NCBI GenBank assembly: GCA_030278955.1
Contig: JAOANR010000004.1
Coordinates: 19,223,096-19,287,095 of the forward strand
Direction: 5' to 3'
Origin: Hygrophila difformis
Lineage: Eukaryota > Streptophyta > Magnoliopsida > Lamiales > Acanthaceae
DNA: 64,000 nt
Part shown: positions 45,618-57,328 of the stretch, piece by piece
How positions within the stretch are numbered: position 1 is the stretch's first letter
Layout: every line of letters starts with the position of its first letter
Program-made: the position numbers and the translations under genes
Notes under the pieces: generated by a model
The model's input: the letters and a program-made list of their open reading frames with translations, nothing else
Database searches by the model: none
What the model was told of the DNA's origin: nothing

Positions 45618-45915
45618 GTCTACCCTCCTTAAGAATCAACTTCGTCCTCGAAGTTGTGTTTCGGCTTTTCTCGTGGTAAGAACGAATCCGTTTGTTTATT
45701 ATTTTATTATTTTGTGACTGAACTTAGAATTAAAACTTCTAAGCTGCCTACGTACCCTGTGAAGGGATAAAGCCATAACGTAGTTCAAAACAATTTGACT
45801 TTGTTTGGTTACAAAAATGTACGGAAAATACACGGTGTTTGGTTACAAAAATGTACGGAAAATACACGGTGTGACATCCTCTCCCCCTTAAGATTGTAGT
45901 TATGTCCCTATAACT
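45618..45915 (-). promoter_or_regulatory. Hairpin plus polypurine-tract doublet, copy E
   Basis: Hairpin 2 is perfect at 45637-45656. Hairpin 1 at 45898-45915 has a shorter stem (AGTTAT/ATAACT) and overlaps the last codons and stop of pol (VIGT-stop). A purine tract and LTR-start-like sequence follow hairpin 1 at about 45870-45892. A 32-bp unit (ACAAAAATGTACGGAAAATA) is duplicated nearby at 45812-45871. Confidence 0.8.
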
Positions 45916-46412
45916 CTGTCGGTGTCGGTTTGGAACAGTGTCGGGTAGCGTTCTCTCATGTCTGATTCTAACTCCCATGTTGTTGTTTCGCTTTCATGGT
46001 TCGACCAAAGAACCTTGACCATCTTGACGTTTTTACTCCTTGTTACTCGCTCCTTAACGTCTAGAATCCGCACTGGGACTTCTTCAAAAGTCAGATCCTC
46101 ATCGAGTTCGATTACGTCCGGTTGAAGTACATGTGTCGGGTCTGGCACATATTTCTTTAGTTGTGAGATATGGAAGACATTATGAACTCGATCTAATTGT
46201 GGCGGTAAAGCCAGTCGGTAGGCCAAATTTCCGACTCGTTCTAGAATTTCATAAGGTCCTATGTATCGAGGACTCAACTTCCCTCGTTTGCCAAAGCGCA
46301 TCACCCCCTTCATGGGTGATATCTTTAGCATGACCCTATCTCCCACTTGAAATTCTAGGTCTCGTCTTCTCACATCAGCATAACCCTTCTGACGGTCTTG
46401 AGCGGCTTTCAT
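45900..46412 (-). pseudogene. pol: Integrase C-terminus and chromodomain, copy E
   Basis: A 170-codon open segment. It begins in the integrase C-terminal region (GYADVRRRDLEFQVGD, LSPRYIGPYEILERVG, NVFHISQLKKYV, the GPY/F module). It ends in a chromodomain at about 46050-45920: VPVRILDVKERVTRSKN, VKMVKVLWSNHESETTTWE and MRERYPTLF. Chromodomains steer integration toward heterochromatin in this clade. This one has aromatic residues (W in VLW and TTTWE) typical of the fold. A frameshift separates it from the integrase core. Confidence 0.9.
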
Positions 46413-46429
46413 TTTCCCTTGATCACCTT

Positions 46430-47461
46430 TATCTGTTGAGCCATATCTTCGACAAGTTGTGGTCCCACTACCACAGACTTATCGTTTTCTTCCCAGCTCA
46501 ACGGCTTCGGCACTTTCGTCCATACAACGCCTCGAAAGGTGCCATACCAATGCTAGCATGGTAGCTATTGTTATAGGAAAACTCAATTAAGGGTAAATGA
46601 GCTTCCCAATTTCCCTTGAACTCCAACACACATGCTCTAAGCATGTCTTCCAGTGTTTGGATCGTTCTCTCAGTTTGTCCATCCGTCATTGGGTGGAATG
46701 CGGTGCTCATTTTGATTTGAGTACCGAGAGCTTTTTGTAACTCCGTCCAAAAATGAGAGACAAATCTACTGTCTCTGTCAGAAATGATGTCATGTGGTAC
46801 TCCATGTCGTCGTACCACATTATCAATGTAGGCTCGGGCCAATTGGTCCATAGTCCATGTGTCATTCATCGGGATAAATATGGCCGTCTTCGTTAGCCTA
46901 TCCACAATCACCCAAATCTTGTTCATGCCTTTAGGTGATCGGGGTAATCCTGAAACAAAGTCCATCGAGATGCTATCCCACTTCCAACTTGGAATCTCCA
47001 GTGGTTGCATCAATCCTAAGGGTTTATGTCGCACTTTGGCAGGTGAGGCATTTCGCCACGAAGTTTGCCACTTCCTTCTTCATTCCCGGCCACCAGTAGA
47101 TCTTCTTCAGATCCTTATAAAGTTTGTCACCTCCGGGATGCACTGAATATGGTGTGTTGTGCCCTTCATTCATCAACCTTTGCTTCTCGGCACACTTGTG
47201 AGGCACACACCATCTCCCTTTGAAGCGAATGCTTCCATCCTCATGGATAGCAAATCCTATTGCCTTACCCTCGGCAATATACTCCTTTATTCTCTCCAAT
47301 TTCGCGTCGCCCGGTTGGGCGAGTCTAATCTCGTCCAGTATTGGAGTTTCTACAACCATCGCGTTGATTGTTTCACTCACTGTGCCCGGATGCACGAGTT
47401 CCACGTCTAATCTCGCCAAATCCATGTACAATGCCGGCGGAATTACCAATGAGTTGGTCAC
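46430..47461 (-). pseudogene. pol: Integrase zinc finger and core, copy E
   Basis: The N-terminal HHCC region ends HPGGDKLYKDLKKIYWWPGM...CLTCQ. The core has [32 protein letters not shown] and [17 protein letters not shown], giving the Asp-Asp-Glu triad. [10 protein letters not shown] near the end is the usual chromovirus phrase. A shift at about 47030 and another after 46498 break the frame. Confidence 0.92.
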
Positions 47462-47464
47462 GTG

Positions 47465-47757
47465 TTAGGTTTTCTGGCTTAGGGCATCGACTACCACATT
47501 CGCCTTCCCCTCGTGGTAGGCTATCTCCAAGTCATAATCCTTAATAAGTTCCAACCACCTTCGCTGTCTCAGATTGAACTCCTTCTGAGTGAATATATAC
47601 TTCAAGCTCTTGTGGTCGGTGAACATTCGACACTTTCGCCTGTAACGATAATGTCTCCATATCTTTAGAGCGAAAACGACCGCTGCCAACTCCAGGTCGT
47701 GTGTCGGATAACTTTCCTCGTGAGGTTTCAGTTGCCATATAGCTGATTCTTTCGCAA
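47465..47757 (-). pseudogene. pol: RNase H segment, copy E (5'-deleted)
   Basis: [49 protein letters not shown] and [14 protein letters not shown] are Ty3-type RNase H motifs. The first part of the domain and the RT thumb/connection are missing: the sequence passes from [18 protein letters not shown] directly to the His-Glu-Glu-Ser region near 47735-47757. The deletion probably spans several hundred bases compared with full chromoviruses. Confidence 0.9.
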
Positions 47758-48306
47758 GGTCCCTAACACTTGGTGCAAGTGCTGGGCATGCTCCTCCTAG
47801 CTTTTCGAGTAGATCAGGATGTCATCAATGAACACCACTACACACTAATCTATCGGTTCTCGAAATACATTGTTCATGAGGTTCATGAACATTGTTGGAG
47901 CATTTGTTAACCCAGAGGATAACACTGTGAACTCGTAGTGGCCATACCGAGTTCGAAACGCCGTCTTCGGGATGTCTTTCTTGGCGATTCTCAACTGGTG
48001 ATACCCAAATCGTAAGTCGATCTTCGAGAATACTGAAGCTCCCTTCAGTTGATCAAACAGATCCTCAATTCTTGGCAGAGGGTACTTATTCTTGATGGTC
48101 ACTTGGTTTAACCCTCGATAATCTATACAAAGACGTAATCCTCCGTCTTTCTTCTTAACAAATAAAACCGGTGCTCCCCATGGGGAAGTGCTCGGTCTTA
48201 TGTATCCTTTCTGTAGTAACTCCTCGAGTTGTTCCTTTAACTCCTTCATTTTCAGTGGTGCATCCGGTACGGAGCTTTTGAGACAGGCTCGGTTCCCGGA
48301 ATGAGA
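47758..48306 (-). pseudogene. pol: Reverse transcriptase, copy E (truncated)
   Basis: [74 protein letters not shown] and [20 protein letters not shown] are standard chromovirus RT motifs. An in-frame TAG precedes [14 protein letters not shown], where FIDD is the active-site motif. A shift upstream (about 48250-48330) separates it from gag-protease. Confidence 0.92.
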
Positions 48307-50182
48307 TCTATCGTGAATTCAAGATCTCGCTCAGGTGCATGCCCGGAATGTCTTCGGGAAACAGATCTGGGTATTCTCTTACCACTGGTATGCTGTCAAC
48401 CTTGTTCTCTTCCGCCTCAAGGTTGTGCACGTAGCACGCATATAGTTCATACCCCTTACGCATCAAATTACTTAGTTTGAGGGCACTGACGATTTTGTTG
48501 CTCCTCTTAGGGGTCTGAGAGTAAAAGATAACTCTTTTTCCCCTACTTTTTGATAGGGTGATCTTTTGTTTCTGGCATTCGATCACCACTTTATACTGGG
48601 ACAACCAGTCCATCCCCAGTATAATGTCAAAGTCCCTTAAGTTAAACTCTACTAAGTTTGCGAAGAATTCTACGTTCTTGATCACTATAGGAATTCCATT
48701 ATATCGTTTAGAGCAAGCTACTACTTCTTCTGAAGGCAATTGAATTTCTAAGTTAATTATCTCGCACTTAGGTAGATCTAACTCAGGCACTATTCTTGAT
48801 GCTATGATTGAACAACTAGCTCCAGAATCAAATAAGACTCTAAGGGGTGTATTCAAGACATGAAATGTACCTGCCATCACTTCTTCTTGTGCGGGCACGT
48901 CAGCTTGGTTAACCACGTTAAGCCTCCCCATAGGGCGTCCTGGATTGCTCCGCTGATTCTGATTCGGCAGCTGGTTTTGCTGCTGATTTTGGTTCTGAGG
49001 TGGTGTAGGACGTTGGTTCTGGTTCTGATTTGGCGGCCTATACTGATTTTGAGGGGGTCTATACCCCTGGTTATTGTCGTTCCGTCCGTTTTGGTTCTGA
49101 GGCTGTTCCGGCCCCGTAACCAAATCTTCTCTCTTTGTTATGTTCTCCATCCTCGTTCGGCACTCTCGACGTATGTGGCCTATTCGACCACACCGAAAGC
49201 AGGCGCCCTGCTGAGGGCACCCCCTCGCCAGATGGGGTCGTCCACATCTGGGGCAGGGTGGTACCGGACCCTCCTGGTTAAATCGTCTTCCATTGTTAGA
49301 TTGTTGTGGTCTATTCGGCCCTCCTCGCTGCTCATTCCTTCCCGTATTGTTCTCGCCTCTCGCGTCCCGGTTCCTCTTATCTTGGGGTCCCCGGCTGGAC
49401 TCCCCACTCACTCTCCTTTTCAATTGTTGTACTCGCGCCTCTACCACAGCGCGGTTGTACACGGCTTGCAGGTCGGGGTAGTGCACCCCTGCGATCACCT
49501 CGCGCACTGCCAGGTTCAGTCCCATCTCGAATTTTTGAGCTTTCTCCGCATCCGTGGGTACTAATCTTGGTGCGAACCTCACCAGCTCCTTGAACCGAGT
49601 ATAGTACTCTTGTACGGTCTGGCCTCCTTGCTTCAGCGACGGAAATTCTTCGTACATCGCTGCTTTAGTACTCAGGGGATAGACTATATCCCTGAGCAAC
49701 TCCATCATTTCCGCCCAAGAGTAGGGCTCGTCATCTTCAGTCAGTTTTGCTTGAGTCGCCTGCCACCAGTCATCCGCTTCGCCTCCCAAGTAGTACGAAG
49801 CGACGTGCACTCTCTCTCCTTCCGGACACTTGACCGCGCCCAACAGCTTGTCAAAGGTCCGGATCCATTCCTCCAGTTTTGCTGGATCCTCCTCACCAGC
49901 ATAGTGGGGTGGCTGGTAGGGATTCACCATTGCCAGATAGTTAGGGCGAGCTTGGGGCGGAGGTACCACCGCAGCTTGACCCTGATTGACTTACGCGTTC
50001 CCTAGCGGAATCAAGACCTCCTCTATCGTCCGAAGATAATCGCCCACATTGTTCGGTGCGGGGGCATCCTGCGCACGTTGGGGTTGTTCTCCTACAGGTT
50101 GAGCAGGTTCTGTGTCATTTGGTGGCATTTCAGTAGTAGTTTGGGGAGCAGGTTGGGTTCTTGATCTACCTCTTGGTGTCAT
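48307..50182 (-). pseudogene. gag-pro: Gag-protease, copy E, one in-frame stop
   Basis: Starts MTPRGRSRTQPAP at 50182. A single TAA at 49991-49993 follows the LGNA motif, with the frame otherwise open for 553 codons. The gag domain has EWIRTFDKLLGAVKCPEG, YYLGGEADDWW and TVQEYYTRFKELVRFAP. Knuckles at 49160-49255 are CPRCGRPHLARGC (C-X2-C-X3-H-X4-C) and CFRCGRIGHIRREC. A Gln/Asn/Pro-rich linker leads to the protease with VLFDSGASCSII and FDIILGMDWLSQY. Unlike the gag-only copies, gag runs on into protease. Confidence 0.93.
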
Positions 50183-50436
50183 TCTGTTACAAACGGTGTA
50201 AATTAGGACGTAATATATTGTCTAGGCAAGTTACTATGAATGTGCTTGTACTTTCACACATAATGCTCGATTGGGCTTAAAAGTAACGCAAGGTTTTGTT
50301 TTATTTTGTTTAGATGAATAAATCTTGTATTTTATTCCCTTAAAAGAAGCTTTTAATACAAGTAGGAGGATGTACAAAAATAGCAATGTTTTCTTAGCAA
50401 AAATAGTATATACTAAAAATAGAATCCCTATCGTCT

Positions 50437-50685
50437 CTAGGCGTCTTCCGGTAGGGTAGCGGGATCCTCCTCCACGTCTTCCTCCTCCGAGCTTGGCGGC
50501 AGTAAGTCGTCAAAGATGGTGTTCAAGTCCTCTCCATGAGCATCGACGTGTTCCTTCAGTACTAGGTTTTGCGTAGTGAGGGTTTGGACTTGGCGTTCGA
50601 GTTGGTTTATGCGGTGGTGGTCTGCCTCTCTTAGGTTGCCCATGTGGTGCAGATTTGCCTCCAAGTGAGCTATACGATGTTTCAT
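50437..50685 (-). CDS. Coiled-coil ORF upstream of gag, copy E
   Basis: An 82-codon sense-strand ORF between the primer site and gag, ending 254 bases before the gag start. It begins MKHRIAHLEANLHHMGN and continues with leucine/isoleucine heptads (INQLERQVQTLTTQNLVLKE), consistent with a coiled coil. It ends in an acidic tail (SSEEEDVEEDPATLPEDA). Reading upstream in frame, about 20 codons including MMNLMIKMMNAHF precede a TAA, so the original protein may have been longer. The leaders of A, B, C and H show no equivalent. I do not recognise the family. It might be a chance ORF, but the composition argues for a real protein. Confidence 0.5.
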   Translation of the reverse strand: MKHRIAHLEANLHHMGNLREADHHRINQLERQVQTLTTQNLVLKEHVDAHGEDLNTIFDDLLPPSSEEEDVEEDPATLPEDA

Positions 50686-51148
50686 GTGTTCTATGATTTA
50701 TTGGGAGTCAAAGTGAGCATTCATCATTTTGATCATCAAGTTCATCATATCTTAACTAGTCATCTAGCGCAAGCAAAAGATCTAAGTTAGAACGTATCAC
50801 GCTTCTAAGTTCTTCTAAGTTTAGGCAATGCAGTATGCACATGCAAATGATGATTTCCCCCCAAAAATAATTCATGCGCTATGTATATATATTTTTTTCG
50901 AATTTCCATGGGTTTTAAAAGTAAAATTCATTTCCATGGAATGAGTGCCTTAAAAATTTTAAATAATAATTAAAATCCTTGGACCCCTATATTGGGTCAA
51001 AAGTAATTATAATTTGGGCTCCAAAAATAATTTGGGCTAGGAGATTTTAAAATAATAATTTAGAAATAATCATAGTTTAAAAAGAATAATTTAATAGCTT
51101 AAAAATAGTAATACTAATTTAAAAATAAGCCGGTCTCTGATATCAACT
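50686..51148 (-). other. Leader of copy E, with a decayed primer site
   Basis: On the minus strand TTGATATCAGAGA follows the LTR (51134-51148), two mismatches from TGGTATCAGAGC. The rest is AT-rich, with no gene apart from the extension of the coiled-coil ORF. Confidence 0.6.
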
Positions 51149-51502
51149 TGTAAAACCCTGGTTTTTTGCCATCCAGGTCGGGATATCACTGTCACACCTC
51201 CCTAGTAAGACACAGTTTCTCCGAGCTTACTAAAGAGATGCAAGGCTGGGTATTGCAGTGTTTAAAATATTTAAAACAATTAAAATAGCCCATACAATAT
51301 AAATTCAAAATAAATATTATAATGCAGCGGAATAATAGTATCTAAGTATAAATATTGCAGCGGAAAATGTAAATAGGGCCAACATGGCCAAAACACGGGT
51401 TAAACAGGCCCGTTCATACTATAGTCTAATGCAAGAATTTAAAATATAAAGTTTCCCAAAAATTCCCCATCCATATACGTGCTCATGCTCATTCCACATA
51501 TT

Positions 51503-53006
51503 CTGTAAGGAAAAAGGAAAGAAATGGTTTGGGTCAGCACAACTTGCTGAGTAACTTAACACATACATGATCGTGGGGTTTCAAAGCCATTAATTGACAT
51601 TTAAATAAAAGCATGATAAGAATAGATCATGAATAATTTAATTTAATTAACTAACCAATTTGCATAACTAATTCATGGCACCAATTCATGACACATTTAG
51701 CATAATTTAAATAAAGGTCATAAATAATTTAAATAAAGCATTTAATAATTTAAATGGACAACAAATAAATATTTTAACTATCCTCATTACACCCAAGATT
51801 TAGTATTTCAAGTATTTCACGATTGCATCGCAATCTCGTCAAGTTTACCCGGTAGCCCAGCGGCCGCAGCCGTATCTGCCATACCCAGTACCACTCCGAA
51901 GCCTCGGGAAACCCAAATGGATATTCTCGAGAGTGTAGGCCATATATCTCATACCGTTTTGGCAACATATCTCAAAATTTGCGCGGGTCACCATCGTCCA
52001 TAAAGGCACGAAGTGAATCGTTAGGAGGGCACCCTGCAGAGCACTCACCCCCTAATTTCAATTAATCAAGTTCGTAAGGGGATTTTCAAAAATTCTAATT
52101 TCATGTATTTATTTCAAAAGATTTTTCTACTCGTTTAAACTTTAAAGGCTAATTTCACTGTTTCAACAAGATTGCAAGATTTGACTTTGTCAAAACCACT
52201 GTTTACTCCAAAATTAACTAAAAATCAGTTTTAAGTGCAAAATTTCTGAAATTTGACCAGAGACTCGAAAACACCAAGACGAACAATTTTTGTGTTTTAA
52301 GTTTTTCGATCCGAGTTACGGAAATAAGTCAAAAACGTAAATCTTCATCAGGATAATAATCTGTCCAAATTTTCTACACAACAGTTTCAAAATTTCGATA
52401 TCTACCATAGCAAACTAACTTTAAATTTGATGAAATTTTATAGAGAGATACTTAAGACATATATCTTCAACTTTCATGTTCAACTAAAGTTCTGAATCGG
52501 TCTATATCTATTGTCAAAAACGTCTACAAGTTCGGACTAAAGTTCTGTCAAGATTTCGAGATCTAAATTTAGAACAGTTCGGTTTGGGGTCGATTTCAGA
52601 TACAAATCTCAATGAAAAATTATGAAATTTTTACAGGAGATAGATCTATGTCTTAGGAACGTTTTTCGTGTTTTACTTTTTCTTGTTTGAACAGGTTTAT
52701 GGGTTCCAAAAAATCGTGCAAAAATGATGCGCCGTAGAGATCTTCGTGTTGACAGGTTTTAGGTTTCTTGATTAGATCGTTAAGTTAGGTGTATTTTAAT
52801 TCGCCCAAAACCATAGTAAGTTCTAACTTACTGATTTTTGGTCGTCTCGGCTCGTCGATTCGGAGGCGTGGCTTCCAGTCCACCGTTTATCTCCTCGGTT
52901 CGTCGGGTTCTTCGTTCTAGATCCGGTTCGGGGTGTAGAAAAGAAAAGGATGAAGTTAGGATTTATTTTTGAATCAAGAATGGAAAGAGATCGGATCAGA
53001 ACTTAC
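51503..53006 (-). other. Candidate intron inside the 5' LTR of copy E
   Basis: The donor TGTGG^GTAAGT (53001-53006) lies 141 bases downstream of a TATA-like box. The acceptor is TTTCCTTTTTCCTTACAG ending at 51503. Equivalent donor and acceptor strings occur in every LTR of the six copies. There is no transcript evidence. Confidence 0.3.
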
Positions 53007-53146
53007 CACAACGTTAGAGGCCTTCCGATTTTTGTCCAAGACAGTCCCTTTGCTCGGTCTCGTGCCTCCGACGACTCCGGAATTAGGATTTATCGTGTGG
53101 AGAGATTTCGTAGGGTTTGAAAAGTGTTTGGGGTTACTTGAGAGAG

Positions 53147-53155
53147 TTATTTATA
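53147..53155 (-). promoter_or_regulatory. TATA-like box in the 5' LTR of copy E
   Basis: TATAAATAA on the minus strand, with a matching box in the 3' LTR at 45018-45026. Confidence 0.6.
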
Positions 53156-53752
53156 GATGTGAAGGACTCAAAGGGCGTCCAAAGTCTGCCCTAGTAAGCC
53201 TTGAGCCGCAAGGTGAGCAACCGAAATCGAAAAATCCAGATTTGGGCGAGAAAATCTCGCATTGTTTGTTACAGCCACATGGCGCGGGGTTGGCGCGCCG
53301 TTTTAAGGAACCCCACGCGGCCACCGCGCGGTCTCCGCCTCGACTTCGATCCGGGCGGGTCGTGCGATCCGTCGGGCATTTCCTCCTCTCTTTCGGACTT
53401 CTATCCCTCTATGTTCTCGGATTCCGATTTCCGGGCTATTTCCGGACTCCAATTTCCTATCTAAACTTTTACTCGGGTCTAGATTTAATATTGGCCTCGA
53501 ATTCTCGAGTCCATTTGTGTCGGGTTCCCTTGTACAATTTATTTGACTAAATTATCTTTGGCTTTACGGGTGTTGGAATTTTATTTCCTTCTTAAATTAA
53601 ATTTCATTTCTCATTTCCTTCTCTATGTACTATGTTTATTTATTTCTTATAATTATTTATTGTTATTGATTTAGTTATTGTTCATTTATTTATTTATTTT
53701 ATTTACTTATTTAGTTATTTTATGTTGCAAAATTCTCGGGTATTACAAAAGC

Positions 53753-54574
53753 CAAAAGAGAAGTTTATTGACGGTAGTCTCCCTTGTCCTCCTGATTCTG
53801 ATATTTCGCATCAGTGTGTTCATACCGAAACTGCTTGGGATTTGTGGATTGAACTTGAGAATTGTTATGGTTAAACGTGCGGTTCTCCAGCGTTGTTACT
53901 AAAAAGGAATGAAACGATTAAGGAATTGGCTAGATCCAGAGGTGGAAGTAGTTTACTAACTCCTGTTGACTGTGATGGTGGAGCCCTTGATACGGCAGGT
54001 AGCTCTTCATCACCTATTTCCTACCAAGATTATTGGCTTCTCGACTCTGGTTCAAGCTGCCATTTATGTGCTGACAAAATCCTTACTTTTTGACCCTCAG
54101 CCCTTTACCAACTTTCACTCTATAGTTCTGCCAAATGGCAACATTAAGTGTCCTTCTCATGTTAGTTCTGTTAAGTTAACCAACAATCTTATCATACCAA
54201 ATGTCTATTATGTGCCTGACATTGTACTAAATCTGCTATCAATATTTGATTCTTCATCTTGCTTGCTGCAGGACCTGAGGACTAGAAAGTGTCTTCTTAA
54301 AGCTACTTTGCTAAATCGACTTTACATCACCAATTGTAGAGCAAGTAAAAATTCATCCTTTCATTCCATTAATTCTGCAAATGCTTGTAATTCAGCCTCC
54401 ATATTACATTGGCACAATAATTGGGACATCCCTCTAAGACTGTTATGGCACATTTAGATCTTTTAAATGATGCTAAGATTGATGTTCCATGTGATGTCTA
54501 TTACACATATAAGATACAAAGGCTTCCCTTTTCATCTAGTAATTCTAATGCATCATGTGTGTTTGATATGATTC
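53753..54574 (+). pseudogene. Copia gag-protease fragments, right of copy E
   Basis: The N-terminal residues (…TALGI) are at 42985-43025, before copy E. At 53753 the gag continues with KFIDGSLPCPP and ETAWDLWIELENCYG. A large internal deletion then leads to YWLLDSGSSCHLC (aspartic protease, 54029-54070) and, in another frame, VLPNGNIKCPSHV, LTNNLIIPNVYYVPDIVLNL. A pre-integrase remnant (LHWHNNWDIP, then CDVYYTYKIQRLPF) ends at copy G. Several frameshifts are present. It differs from the Sirevirus in LTR length and gag sequence. Confidence 0.8.
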
Positions 54575-57328
54575 TGTAACACCCCGGTTTTTGGTCACCC
54601 AGGTCGGAATGTAACCGCCACACCTCCCTAGCAAGACACGGTTTCTCCGAGCTTGCTAAAGAGATGCAAGGCTATGGTTTTTCAGAATTTAAAACATTCA
54701 AACAGCCCATTCATATATAGTTTAAAAATAATATGTCAAAGTTGCAGCGGAAAGTAATAATTACATATGTATAATGCAGCGGAATTTAAAATTGGGCCAA
54801 CACGGCCAAAATACGGGTTAGACAGGCCCGTTCATGCAATTTCTAGTCTAACGCAACATTTAAAAATAATGTATTTCCCAAAATCCCCATGTACGCATAT
54901 GGTGATGCATATTCTTCGTCTCTAAAAGAAAAAGGGAAAAACATGGTTTGGTCAGCAAAAACTTGCTGAGTAAGTTAACACATACATGACTATGGGGTTT
55001 CAAAGCCATTAATTAGATTTAAAGAAAACATGTGTAAGAAGACATGATTTAATGTATTCATCTAATAACAATTTAACCGCATAATTTAAGAGACAGGGAT
55101 TCCATAAGATCACAAATATAGCTTGCAAAATAATTAAATAAATTGCCATAAATTTAAAAGCACAATTTAATACGGATTTAATTTGGAATTCTCATAAACA
55201 TCTCGTTTCACTTCTTTTAGAGATCACCATCGCTAAGGCTCTTATGTTTGCCAGCCTTACGCTTGGGCTCTTATGTCCACAAGTATCATGGTCGATCTTT
55301 TAATAGGGTTATCCCATCCGCTAGCCATACGATCAATATTTCGCTAGGGCTCTTACGTCCACTAGACATACACTTGGGCTCTTATGTCCCAAGCCGTAGA
55401 GAACATTGACAGTATCCAACTTAATCATAACCACAATGTTTTAATCTTCTCTTTGTTTAGAAAGACCAATTTTCCAGATTTAGTAAGTATCTCAAAATAT
55501 ACTATTTCAGGACGCTAGTCGCTCCGATATAATTTAAAATCCTTTTCAACAAGATTTTCAAGATTAGACTTGGTCAAAACCACAGTTTACTCCAAAATTA
55601 ACTAAAACTTGGTTTCAAGTCCAAAAATTCTGATATTTGACCAGTGACTTGAAAACACAGAGATGAACAAGTTTCATGTTTTAAGTTTTCCGATTCGAGA
55701 TACGGAATTAAGTAAAAAACGTCGATTTCTAACAGGATGATAATCTGTCCGAATTTTCTACATAGTAGTTTCCAAATTTCAAGATCTACCATAGCAAACT
55801 AACTCCAAATTTGATGAAATTTTACAGGGAGATGATTAAGACATATATCTACAAGTTTCATGTTCAACAAAAGATCCAATTAATCCTATATCTATTGTCA
55901 AAAATGCCTACAAGTTCGGACCAAGAATCTGTCAAGATTTCAAGTTCTAAATTTAGAACAGTTCGGTTTGGAGTCGATTTCCGATATCAAATCTCAATGA
56001 AAAATTCCAAAAATTTCTGGAGGTGTTCTAAACATATAGATCTACAATTCTTATGTGTAACACCAATCCTACATCGGTCTAGATCTAAGGTAGAAATCAA
56101 CCGCAAGTTCGGACTAAGAATCTATCACTGTTTCAAGATCTAAGTCAAAGGCAGGTTTGTTTGTGATTGTTTTCGGATATCAAAACACAATGAAAAATTA
56201 TGAACTTTTTATAGAAGATAGATCTATGTCTTAGGAACGTTTTTTATGTTTTAAGTTTTCTCGTTTGAACAGTTTTAAGGGTTCAGAAAAATTGTGCAAA
56301 AACGCTGCGCCGTAGGAATTTTAGTTGTGACAGATTTTACGTTCTTGATTCAAATCTTTAGATTAAGTGAATTTTAATTCTCCCAAACTATGTAAGCATT
56401 AACTTACAGATTCACGGTTGTCCCGGCTCATCGATTCGGAGGCGTGGCTTCCAGTCCACCGTTTATCTCCTTGATTCCGTCGGGTTCTTCGCTCTCGATC
56501 CGGATCGGGGTGTAGAATGGAAAAAGGATGAGGTTAGGATTCGTTTTCAAATCGAGAATGGAAAGAGGAATAGATCGGATCTTACCACGACGATAGAAGA
56601 CCCCAAATTTCGTCCAAGACAGTCTCCTCTCTTGCCTTCGTGCCTCCGACGACTCCGGAATTAGGGTTTGATGTGTAGAGAGATTTCGTAGGGTTTTTCA
56701 AAGTGTTTGGGACTGATTAGAATGGTTATTTATAGATGTAAGGGACCTAGGGGACGTCCAAAGGCTGCCCCTAAGTGTCTTGAGCCGAAAGGAAAGCAAC
56801 AGAAGTCGAAAAATCCGGATTCGGGCGAGAAAACCGCGTAATGCCGCTGTTGTCTGATCTGGCGCCGGGTTGGAGTGGGGTTAGCGGAAACCCTGCGTGG
56901 ACACCGCACGGACCCGGAATGGGCTTTGTCCTGGGCCAGGCCGTGCTATCCTTTGGGCCTTTCCTCTTCCTCCTTTCTTTTGGGCCTTTGTCTTCTCTTT
57001 GGGCCTTTTCTTCTTCTATTTTCTTGGGCTTACTCCTTGGGCTATCTCTTGGACTTTAAATCCTATTTTAATTTATTTGGGATCTCAAATTAATTTCGGG
57101 TTCAAAATATTAAGTCCATCTATATTTGGTTCCCGTGCAATAATTTATTTAATTAAATTATCTTCGGCTTCCCGGGTTCTCGAAATTTTGATTCCTTTTT
57201 AATTTAAATTCTATTTCTCATCTCTTATGATTCTTTATCTATTTATCATGTTTATTTATTTATTATATTTATTTATTGTTTATTTATTTATTTATTTATG
57301 TTATGTTGCAAAATTCCCGGGTATTACA
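54575..57328 (-). repeat. 3' LTR, copy G (2754 bp)
   Basis: On the plus strand it starts TGTAACACCCCGG and ends GGGTATTACA. The GGGCTCTTATGTCC minisatellite is at 55225-55395. A TATAAATAA (minus) lies at 56727-56735, and an acceptor-like CTTTTTCTTTTAG lies near 54920. The target duplication would be GATTC (54570-54574), unverified on the far side. Confidence 0.9.

Larger units (their letters stand above)
43026..53747 (-). mobile_element. Copy E: Tekay/Del-type chromovirus with gag and pol, defective
   Basis: LTRs of 2592 and 2599 bp, target duplication AAAGC (43021-43025 and 53748-53752), and a 5.5-kb interior. The order on the minus strand is leader ORF, gag, protease, RT, RNase H, integrase and chromodomain. 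It is the only pol-bearing member of the family in the window and its gag aligns along its length with the gag-only copies. Stops, shifts and a deletion make this copy inactive. Confidence 0.93.
51149..53747 (-). repeat. 5' LTR, copy E (2599 bp)
   Basis: On the plus strand it starts TGTAAAACCCTGG (mutated from TGTAACACCCCGG) and ends GGGTATTACA before AAAGC. It is the promoter-side LTR. The shared 67-codon ORF is at 51845-52048, and the GC-rich arms are near 53280-53315. Confidence 0.92.
42816..54574 (+). mobile_element. Short-LTR Ty1/copia element hosting copies E and G
   Basis: A 135-bp LTR and primer site at the left lead into a gag start that is cut by copy E at 43025. Gag and protease fragments resume at 53753 and stop at the pre-integrase region, where copy G begins at 54575. 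The rest of pol and the 3' LTR lie beyond copy G or outside the window. Confidence 0.75.

Noticed and set aside
48860..49564. 234-codon plus ORF
   Set aside because: It is the complementary shadow of the Gln/Pro-rich linker and knuckles of gag in copy E.
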